Shown here: piece after piece, positions 7,966-13,128 of the stretch | Layout of the letters: the number at the start of each line of letters is the position of its first letter | Numbering within the stretch: the first letter of the stretch is position 1 | From: Methanobacteriota archaeon | GTDB taxonomy: Archaea > Halobacteriota > Syntropharchaeia > DAOWMC01 | Reading direction: 5' to 3' | Assembly: GCA_030643285.1 (NCBI GenBank) | Contig: DAOWMC010000009.1 | Location: 1 to 13,128, forward strand | Length of the DNA: 13,128 nucleotides | Made by a program: the position numbers and the translations under genes | Notes under the pieces: model-generated | The model's database searches: none | Told to the model about the DNA's origin: nothing | What the model saw: only the letters and a program-made list of their open reading frames with translations

Positions 7966-9501
7966 TTGTCGGAGGTTAAAATTACGAATAATCAGGATAA
8001 AAAGGAACTGATAAAAATTACAATAAACGGTGCCGCAACAAATGTGGAAAAAGGTACTAGCTTAAGTGATTTGTTAAAGCAAATTGAACCTGTCGATCCA
8101 TCTGAAAAAAAATATTTAGTCGTTAGCAGCAAAAAAGCAAAAAATTTTGTAGAAGGCTACACACTTAACACGAACCTTGGTAGAATCTTGGTTGATCTGG
8201 ATAAGGATCTGGATAATTTTAAGATAGAGGATGTAAAATTATCCTGGACAACCGCAGATAAGGTTGTATTTGGTCCAATCTCTTTAGAAGGCTATGATGA
8301 GAAATCATTAGTATCAAAAGAGGTAAAAAGAAATGCGAACGATATATTCTTATTGCACGGAGAGTCTGAGTCGTATCTTGGCTTTTCTATCACCAATCAC
8401 AAAGACACTTCTTTAATTCCGGAGGGGGCAGAAAATGATACAATAGGGAAGGTAACAGCAGGAGCAACGCTTCTGAGAAAATTCGGAAAAGATGACTTTA
8501 TAAAAGATGTGGAAGTGAAATACGAAACAAAGTCCTCTATTGAGAAATTGAAATTGGACACAACACTAATGGAAGGAATGGAGCTCTACTCCCACGTCAA
8601 CATCGAACTTGATCGATTGTCCCCTGATTCTGTCGAGGCGTTTCTAACTTATATGGATGGGTGTGACAGTATCCTGACAATTGAAGACACCACAAATGCG
8701 TATGTCCGAATTGAAAACCCGCTCCCTTTTAAAATTCCGGTAGAAAACAATCGACCACAAAGAAAGAGTGGTTATGTATTTGTAAGAAATAGTGGTTTCA
8801 GGAAAAATTCAATCTACATCTATAGATCTGACTTCATGAGGCTGGTTCACCAAAACAACATTGGTAAGATAACAAACGGGCTGGATTTGATAAAAGTTGC
8901 AAGAACCGGTGAAAACGTACTCATACGCACAGACCCTCAAAGAATATTTGTTGTAGGGATGACACAGTCCAAAGCCCAGGAGGTATTGGGTGAGCTGGGT
9001 ATCACACAGGAAAGAAGCGGAGATATAGAGGCCGATTCAGTAATCGTTTCTCAGTCTCCTTCGATTACAATGGGGATAACTGATAAAATTGTCACCACGG
9101 CGATACCTTGCAAAGATCTTATACATATAAAATTTTTCGAAAATGAGGCTCCACTATCAACCAATTATATTAAGGATGTAAGTGGATTTTTCAGAAATAA
9201 CCCCATCGGTAAGCTCAATATTGTTGCCTCATCAGAGTCATTGGTTATGTTGGATACAAATGATAAAAAGATTGGGATTGTTCATGAAAACGTCCCTGAA
9301 CATGGGGATATCGGATATCTTGGCATAACAAATATGAGTAGGCCATGGTACGGGATGATCGGAATAAGATTCCTGCCAGATGACGAGTATGGCCCCACGG
9401 GTGAATTGCTACAATCAACAAATATCGTTGGGAAGGTAGTAAAAGGATTTAACAAACTTAGTAGTTTGGAATCAACTCTTTACTTTACGGAGGTTTTATG
9501 A
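7966..9501 (+). CDS. mmp3: Methanogenesis marker protein 3 (Mmp3), MCR activation factor
   Basis: This protein of up to 511 residues matches methanogenesis marker 3 in length and motifs. The family is restricted to archaea with methyl-coenzyme M reductase and is reported in the ATP-dependent complex that activates MCR. Visible segments are an N-terminal ThiS/ubiquitin-like strand pattern, IKITINGAATNVEKGTSLSDL (about 16-36), and RIFVVGMTQSKAQEVLGELG (326-345) followed by a PASTA-like stretch. Further on are IKFFENEAPLSTNYI (about 388-402), reminiscent of cyclophilin-like folds, and a C-terminal GMIGIRFLPDDEYGPTGE (about 463-480). No signal peptide or membrane segment is seen. The start is unclear. 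TTG 7966 follows an in-frame stop by one codon but has no ribosome site, whereas GGAGGT at 7971-7976 lies inside this frame, four bases before an ATT codon at 7981. It overlaps mmp17 by four bases and begins the operon. Confidence 0.9.
   Translation: MSEVKITNNQDKKELIKITINGAATNVEKGTSLSDLLKQIEPVDPSEKKYLVVSSKKAKNFVEGYTLNTNLGRILVDLDKDLDNFKIEDVKLSWTTADKVVFGPISLEGYDEKSLVSKEVKRNANDIFLLHGESESYLGFSITNHKDTSLIPEGAENDTIGKVTAGATLLRKFGKDDFIKDVEVKYETKSSIEKLKLDTTLMEGMELYSHVNIELDRLSPDSVEAFLTYMDGCDSILTIEDTTNAYVRIENPLPFKIPVENNRPQRKSGYVFVRNSGFRKNSIYIYRSDFMRLVHQNNIGKITNGLDLIKVARTGENVLIRTDPQRIFVVGMTQSKAQEVLGELGITQERSGDIEADSVIVSQSPSITMGITDKIVTTAIPCKDLIHIKFFENEAPLSTNYIKDVSGFFRNNPIGKLNIVASSESLVMLDTNDKKIGIVHENVPEHGDIGYLGITNMSRPWYGMIGIRFLPDDEYGPTGELLQSTNIVGKVVKGFNKLSSLESTLYFTEVL
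7971..7976 (+). promoter_or_regulatory. Perfect Shine-Dalgarno inside the annotated 5' end of mmp3
   Basis: GGAGGT falls after the TTG candidate and four bases before ATT 7981. No ATG or GTG lies in frame at a useful distance downstream; the first in-frame GTG, at 8044, would remove the conserved first strand. The true start is therefore either a TTG without this site or a rare ATT using it. Confidence 0.45.
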
Positions 9502-10106
9502 ATATCTATGTCGAGTCCCCCGAAGAGCTTGGATCGCTATCGATTAAGATGCTAATAAAAGATGCTGCTTCAGATTTGAATTTAACAAGGTTGGTTAATG
9601 AGGTACGGGTTCATATGACGCTGGATCCTTTTTTATTTTATATGTCGGTGACCAAAAACCCTGCTCCCCCTTCAGTGGATATTGATGATTTTTTGACGAT
9701 AACCGATGAGGATGATGATGTATTGAAAATGGAGATAACAGATGAGATGTATGCACCGTATCTTTTACAGCTTCTATGGGATCGATTCGGCGAGGATAAT
9801 GTTAATCAGATCCGGCGTAATATTTTAGAGATAAAGGCAAAAAAAGACGAGGTAATGTCGCTTCCTGTTTATGAGCTGAAAGAGAGGGAAGTTGATGGAA
9901 TCGTCTTTGACCTTATCCACAGGATTACCCCTGTTGGCCTTAGAATTATTCATAAAATGCCAGGGGATATGGCATATCTGGCATCAGAGGACACGATAAC
10001 AGAGGAAAGTATAAAAATGATCGAGGATGCTATATCAAGACCCCCCAGGGAATTGACGATTACAGAAGAAGAATTTATGCCAAGGACCTCAAAGGAGAAA
10101 AAATAA
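9498..10106 (+). CDS. mmp17: Methanogenesis marker protein 17 (Mmp17), MCR activation factor
   Basis: The 202-residue soluble protein has marker 17 features: the N-terminal IYVESPEELG (3-12), a beta-strand pattern around VRVHMTLDPFLFYMSVTKNP (36-55), the very acidic stretch DDFLTITDEDDDV (63-75), and ITDEMYAPYLLQLLWDRFGE (80-99). It contains no cysteine, so it is unlikely to hold an iron-sulfur cluster alone. Mmp17 is known as a component of the MCR activation assembly with Mmp3, Mmp7 and McrC; its precise chemistry is not evident from sequence. The ATG overlaps the mmp3 stop (ATGA) and follows a perfect GGAGGT at 9489-9494. Its TAA overlaps the mmp7 ATG by one base. The gene order and coupling support equimolar production of complex subunits. 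Confidence 0.88.
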   Translation: MNIYVESPEELGSLSIKMLIKDAASDLNLTRLVNEVRVHMTLDPFLFYMSVTKNPAPPSVDIDDFLTITDEDDDVLKMEITDEMYAPYLLQLLWDRFGEDNVNQIRRNILEIKAKKDEVMSLPVYELKEREVDGIVFDLIHRITPVGLRIIHKMPGDMAYLASEDTITEESIKMIEDAISRPPRELTITEEEFMPRTSKEKK

Positions 10107-11008
10107 TGTATGAAAATTATATGTTTGACGGTGGTTCATACAAGCTTCAGGGATTTATTGAACTTATCGAGGATGTAGGTGGCTACATAATAACAAGGAG
10201 AATTCATGCTCAGGATGCCAAGATAACATTTGCAATCCCAACAGAAGATCTTATATATGTAAAAGAATGCGCAAAGGAGATCCAGGGGGAGATAAAAGAC
10301 GCCCCCCTTCTTGGGACTGAGATTGCTGTAGTCACCCCAACGCTTTCACGTCATCATCTCCCCCACCATCTATGTGATATCGCCGAGTATCTGAGACGGC
10401 AGGGTGCTCAGACAGATATGATAGGCCTTGCAAGGGGTGTTGGAAGAAGGGTAGCTCAGCTCAACGAGAGGGAAAAAAGGATGATAGAAGAACACGATGC
10501 CGCTGTTATTTGCCTTGGTAATTTTAAAAGATGTATTGAAGATAAGGTGAAAATCTTTACGGATCTTGGTGTGCCATTGGTTATTACGGGATTGCCAAAG
10601 ATTCAAAGCCCCGATTTTATTTACATTGAAAAACTTGGAAGAGTGCCATATAAATTTAAACGAACAGGTGAAATCAACCTTTTGGGAGAAGTTGCTGCGG
10701 GAGTCGAAAAAGCCATAAAGCGGGTTAGAGAAGACATAAGTGTTAACCCCCCGGTAGTACCTCCTTTCATCGTAAAAGATGAGATAATAAATCAGGTTGA
10801 AGATGTAAGCTACGGACTGGCTCCGGGTGTGCTAACGCTTCGGACAAATGGTGTAAGAGTTAAGCTGCCTTACAAGATCTATGCAGATGATGTGGCTAAT
10901 GTTGAAATTGCCGAGTATAAACTAAAAGAAATAAGTACGATCAAAGAATCGGCTAATAGGGGTAGGATCCTGGTTGATTTGCTTCCGGAGTCTTTAGTTG
11001 AGGTTTGA
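10106..11008 (+). CDS. mmp7: Methanogenesis marker protein 7 (Mmp7), MCR activation factor
   Basis: The 300-residue protein matches marker 7 throughout: MYENYMFDGGSYK (1-13), FIELIEDVGGYI (17-28), TEIAVVTPTLSRHHLPHHLC (71-90), DIAEYLRRQGAQTDMIGLAR (91-110), GVGRRVAQL (111-119) and the Rossmann-like AAVICLGNFKRCIEDK (132-147). The histidine/cysteine-rich SRHHLPHHLC and C143 are candidate metal or cluster contacts, which is inference. The family is reported in the complex that reduces the F430 nickel of MCR to Ni(I) at the cost of ATP. Translation starts at an ATG overlapping the mmp17 stop by one base, behind AAGGAG. It is the last gene of the operon and ends 13 bases from the convergent Tfx gene. 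Nothing suggests truncation. Confidence 0.93.
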   Translation: MYENYMFDGGSYKLQGFIELIEDVGGYIITRRIHAQDAKITFAIPTEDLIYVKECAKEIQGEIKDAPLLGTEIAVVTPTLSRHHLPHHLCDIAEYLRRQGAQTDMIGLARGVGRRVAQLNEREKRMIEEHDAAVICLGNFKRCIEDKVKIFTDLGVPLVITGLPKIQSPDFIYIEKLGRVPYKFKRTGEINLLGEVAAGVEKAIKRVREDISVNPPVVPPFIVKDEIINQVEDVSYGLAPGVLTLRTNGVRVKLPYKIYADDVANVEIAEYKLKEISTIKESANRGRILVDLLPESLVEV

Positions 11009-11021
11009 GGTTTTTAGAGGC

Positions 11022-11426
11022 TTAATTCAGCTTTATCTCGCCGGCACTTGTGATAGTAATCTCAAGGTCATGCGTCAAAACCCTATTTTTGATTATATCC
11101 TTTTTTTCCCCATTAATCTTTGTGATTGTATCAACCGAGTTCGATCTCACCTTTATACCTTTTGTATCAGCTTCCGAAAACAGGAGTTTTGGGATAACCA
11201 ATATATCCACTCCTTTTTTTATCCTGATGGTGATCGGAGCTTTAATTTTTTCCCATTCTTTCAATGTCTGCCTGGACCGTTCAATATTGGTTCTTGCCCT
11301 TTTTTCAACAATACTGATATTTTCTCTTGTTGTCCCAAGCCTTTCTGATACTTTTTTTTGAGTTAGGCCAAGCTCCCTCAACTTTAAAACTTCCGTCTGT
11401 TGATCCGTCAAAAATGGCTTAGTCAT
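11022..11426 (-). CDS. tfx: Tfx-family DNA-binding transcriptional regulator
   Basis: The protein of 134 residues (141 if started at GTG 11447) begins MTKPFLTDQQTEVLKLRE. It has a helix-turn-helix of the sigma-70-region-4/LuxR-like type, LTQKKVSERLGTTRENISIVEKRA, which is the Tfx signature. The C-terminal part contains APITIRIKKGVDILVIPKLLF (about 63-83), the conserved second domain of Tfx. The founding member, from Methanothermobacter, binds near the fmdECB operon for molybdenum formylmethanofuran dehydrogenase, so control of C1 or molybdenum/tungsten genes is plausible but unproven here. I prefer ATG 11426 because family members normally begin just before the FLT motif. Neither start has a clear ribosome site. 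It is convergent with mmp7 and divergent from the FilR1-type regulator. Confidence 0.85.
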   Translation of the reverse strand: MTKPFLTDQQTEVLKLRELGLTQKKVSERLGTTRENISIVEKRARTNIERSRQTLKEWEKIKAPITIRIKKGVDILVIPKLLFSEADTKGIKVRSNSVDTITKINGEKKDIIKNRVLTHDLEITITSAGEIKLN

Positions 11427-11636
11427 ATAATTAGTAAATGCATTCACTTACAATTAATGTTATGGCAAATCTCATGTTTCACGGGTAAAATTATAGGTAT
11501 GGCAAGATTACAAAGCAGCAGGACCTCTCATCGGCCCTTTTGAAAAGACCAACATACAAAAGAGACAATGGCGGCCCAGGATATGCAACATCGCCAATAG
11601 AATCTAATAAATAGGATTAACCACAACTGGATAAAT
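11427..11636. promoter_or_regulatory. Divergent region between tfx and the intact FilR1-type regulator
   Basis: These 210 bases hold no credible gene. TAATAAATAG near 11605-11614 is a TATA candidate about 25-30 bases before the plus-strand GTG, predicting a leaderless transcript. On the minus side, A/T-rich stretches upstream of tfx are possible but not distinct. TATGGCAA occurs at 11461 and 11498, and a CTTTTGAAAAG palindrome lies at 11537-11547; either could be an operator or chance. Confidence 0.4.
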
Positions 11637-12464
11637 GTGCAGGCAGAACTTCACAATGCATATAAAAAAGCATCGTACCAGTTAAGATCACTCGCAAGAT
11701 CCGAGAGGAAGATAAAGATATTGATGACCTTGAATGAAGGGCCCAAAGACCTGTGCCAGTTAAGGGATCTTCTTTTCATTACCTCATCCTCAATTATCCA
11801 CACTATGAGGGATATGGAGGCTGAAGGCCTCATTGTGATAGGGGCTAAAGAATGTTATGCCTTGACAAATGTAGGGAAAATCCTGGCCATTGTGCTAAAT
11901 GATCTTGTTAAAGCAATGGGTGTATTTTCAAAAGACATAGAGTTCTGGCTGGCTCATGACATAGGTGGAATCCCGGATCCATTGCTTAAGAGGATTGGAA
12001 ACCTGATTGATTTTACTTTTTTGGGGAAAAGTAAAGCAAACGTTTTAAAGACTCACCTAAATGTTCTTCAATTACTCACGAAAGCCAAAAAGCTAAAATG
12101 CGTCGCCCCCATCTTTTATCCGGATTATCCGGATCTGATTGAAAAGCTGATAAAGGAGAAATCCGATGTACAGATTGTTGTTACCGATGATGTGTTAAAC
12201 ATGATGTTTTATGGGATGTACCATCGTCTGTCAAAAGACATCTTATTCAAACAAAACTTCAAATTATGGGTGATAAAAGAAGATATAAAAGAAGCTTTTG
12301 CAGTCACAGATACGGCATTTGCGTTTGGACTGTTTAGAGATGACGGAACCTATGATACCTCTACCGGTTTGGTTTCTTATACCGATGAGGCCCTCAACTG
12401 GGGAAAAAATCTATTCAGATACTATCGCAATCAGGCAATGATAATTAAACCGGAAGATGTTTGA
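11637..12464 (+). CDS. FilR1/DUF1724-family winged-helix transcriptional regulator
   Basis: The 275-residue archaeal regulator has an N-terminal winged helix (about 20-90, with GPKDLCQLRDLL and SSSIIHTMRDMEAEGLI) joined to a FilR1/DUF1724 effector domain (about 105-270). The latter includes FWLAHDIGGIPDPLLKRIG and the C-terminal GLFRDDGTYDTSTGLVSYTDEALNWGKNLF. These proteins are numerous in Methanosarcinales-related archaea; ligands are mostly unknown. GTG 11637 is the likely start because the next in-frame ATG lies inside the DNA-binding domain. GGAT four bases upstream is only a weak ribosome site and a TATA-like box lies 25-30 bases upstream, so it may be leaderless. Around half its first 129 residues match the partial regulator at the left edge, including a nearly identical GCATAT-AAAAAGCATC stretch near both starts. 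It is apparently monocistronic. Confidence 0.9.
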   Translation: MQAELHNAYKKASYQLRSLARSERKIKILMTLNEGPKDLCQLRDLLFITSSSIIHTMRDMEAEGLIVIGAKECYALTNVGKILAIVLNDLVKAMGVFSKDIEFWLAHDIGGIPDPLLKRIGNLIDFTFLGKSKANVLKTHLNVLQLLTKAKKLKCVAPIFYPDYPDLIEKLIKEKSDVQIVVTDDVLNMMFYGMYHRLSKDILFKQNFKLWVIKEDIKEAFAVTDTAFAFGLFRDDGTYDTSTGLVSYTDEALNWGKNLFRYYRNQAMIIKPEDV

Positions 12465-12476
12465 CCTATTCCTTGA

Positions 12477-12530
12477 CCCCCTCAACACAAAAAAAATAAG
12501 GGGAATAAAAAAAACTTCCCCATTTTCATT
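12477..12530. terminator. Bidirectional terminator between convergent genes
   Basis: GGGGAA at 12500-12505 pairs with TTCCCC at 12516-12521 around an A-rich loop. Read on the minus strand, this hairpin is followed by CTTATTTTTTTTG, a strong T-run. Read on the plus strand it is followed by ATTTTCATT. An alternative pairing of CCCCT (12478-12482) with AGGGG (12499-12503) is mutually exclusive with it. The position between two gene ends supports termination in both directions. Confidence 0.6.
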
Positions 12531-12549
12531 CTACCCTTAAAAAACCTTT

Positions 12550-13128
12550 TTACAACGCCTGTGCAAGTATCTCAGTTATGTCCATAAACTTGAGATCAGA
12601 CCCTGATTCTTTTATACAATCGATCAGGTTCTGTGCACAGAATGGACATGCCGATACAAGTATATCTGCACCAGTATCTTCAGCCTGTTTTACCCTGTGT
12701 ATACCAGTCTCACTTGCTACATCCGGAAGCGCTGTTCTCATTCCAGCTCCGGCTCCACAACACCAGGAATTGTTCCTGTTCTGTATCATCTCATGGACAG
12801 ATACACCAGGTACTGCTCTGAGAATCCTTCTTGGAGCATCGAACACATTACAGTATCTTCCTATATGGCATGGATCGTGGTATGTCACATTGAGTGGAAC
12901 TTCCTTTGTGAACGTAAGCTTCTTGTCTTTTATGAGCTGGGCTATGAACTCTGTCACATGTAAAACTTCAATACCTTCCATGTCCGCTACTTCAGGATAT
13001 TCCTTCTTAAATGTACTGTAGCATCCTGCACATGAAGTCACAACGGTCTTAACACCTGACTTTTTGAACATCTCCACGTTCTCCAGTGCATAAGCCTTGA
13101 ACTGGTCACGGTCACCCACCCTGAGTGA
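12550..13128 (-). CDS. HdrB/HdrD/GlpC-like CCG-domain iron-sulfur protein, C-terminal part (runs off right edge)
   Basis: The open frame continues upstream of GTG 13119 to the window edge (codons for S-L-R precede it), so the gene is partial and that GTG is not the real start. It encodes a complete cysteine-rich CCG motif, C-x35-CCG-x36-C-x2-C (counted from GTG 13119: C84, C120, C121, C158, C161). It also keeps the end of a preceding one (TSCAGC, C30/C33). Tandem CCG domains bind the unusual [4Fe-4S] clusters of heterodisulfide reductase HdrB/HdrD and occur in GlpC, LldE/GlcF and related electron-transfer subunits. A standard 4Fe-4S ferredoxin domain may lie in the missing N-terminus. Whether it reduces CoM-S-S-CoB or serves another redox enzyme cannot be decided here. 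The stop lies just past a strong hairpin terminator on its strand. Confidence 0.88.
   Translation of the reverse strand, partial: SLRVGDRDQFKAYALENVEMFKKSGVKTVVTSCAGCYSTFKKEYPEVADMEGIEVLHVTEFIAQLIKDKKLTFTKEVPLNVTYHDPCHIGRYCNVFDAPRRILRAVPGVSVHEMIQNRNNSWCCGAGAGMRTALPDVASETGIHRVKQAEDTGADILVSACPFCAQNLIDCIKESGSDLKFMDITEILAQAL

Noticed and set aside
10998..11361. Two overlapping plus-strand open frames opposite tfx
   Set aside because: Low-complexity antisense translations of the Tfx gene, with no recognisable domain or ribosome site.
11461..11505. Direct repeat TATGGCAA upstream of tfx
   Set aside because: An 8-base repeat in a 210-base gap is within chance expectation; noted only as a possible operator.
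12578..13021. 147-codon plus-strand open frame at the right end
   Set aside because: Antisense to the CCG-domain protein, whose cysteine motif is exact.
1..13128. CRISPR array, insertion sequence, tRNA or rRNA
   Set aside because: I looked in the gaps on both strands and saw no spaced repeats, transposase, terminal inverted repeats or cloverleaf; the gaps are short and A/T-rich.

Overview
This window is from an archaeon that makes methyl-coenzyme M reductase (MCR): a methanogen or an anaerobic methane/alkane oxidiser. The main evidence is a translationally coupled trio of methanogenesis marker genes, mmp3-mmp17-mmp7. Supporting evidence is a Tfx-type regulator, two FilR1/DUF1724 winged-helix regulators, an archaeal XPB helicase, a DRG-type GTPase, A/T-rich TATA-like boxes upstream of genes, and several GTG/TTG starts. 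The AOR/ferredoxin pair and the HdrD-like CCG protein would suit an alkane-oxidising or ANME-like lineage as well as a methanogen. I cannot assign a genus.

Layout, left to right. (1) 1-387, minus: the N-terminal part of a FilR1/DUF1724 regulator, cut by the left edge. (2) 540-2899, minus: a two-gene operon encoding a four-cluster ferredoxin subunit and a tungsten/molybdopterin aldehyde:ferredoxin oxidoreductase (4-base overlap). (3) 3073-4759, plus: an ABC-2 type transporter (ATPase and permease, overlapping genes), ending at a small hairpin terminator. (4) 4872-5981, minus: a DRG-family GTPase with a TGS domain. (5) 6129-7823, minus: XPB/Rad25 helicase. (6) 7966-11008, plus: mmp3, mmp17 and mmp7, sharing a divergent promoter region with xpb. 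(7) 11022-11426, minus: Tfx-family regulator, convergent with mmp7. (8) 11637-12464, plus: an intact FilR1/DUF1724 regulator, about half identical to the partial one at the left edge. (9) 12550-13128, minus: C-terminal part of an HdrB/HdrD/GlpC-like CCG-domain iron-sulfur protein, cut by the right edge.

How the genes work together. Mmp3, Mmp17 and Mmp7 are reported members of the ATP-dependent complex that reductively activates the nickel cofactor F430 of MCR. Here they form an operon without mcrC or the other marker genes. Three DNA-binding regulators lie around them, two of families linked to methanogenesis control. The AOR-ferredoxin pair and the CCG protein are redox enzymes that could feed or drain low-potential electrons, but nothing in the sequence ties them directly to the mmp operon.

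I see no CRISPR array, insertion sequence, tRNA or rRNA. The most interesting points are the compact MCR-activation operon with its unusual non-ATG start, the AorAB-like oxidoreductase pair, the paralogous regulators at either end, and the replaced H-loop histidine in the ABC ATPase.
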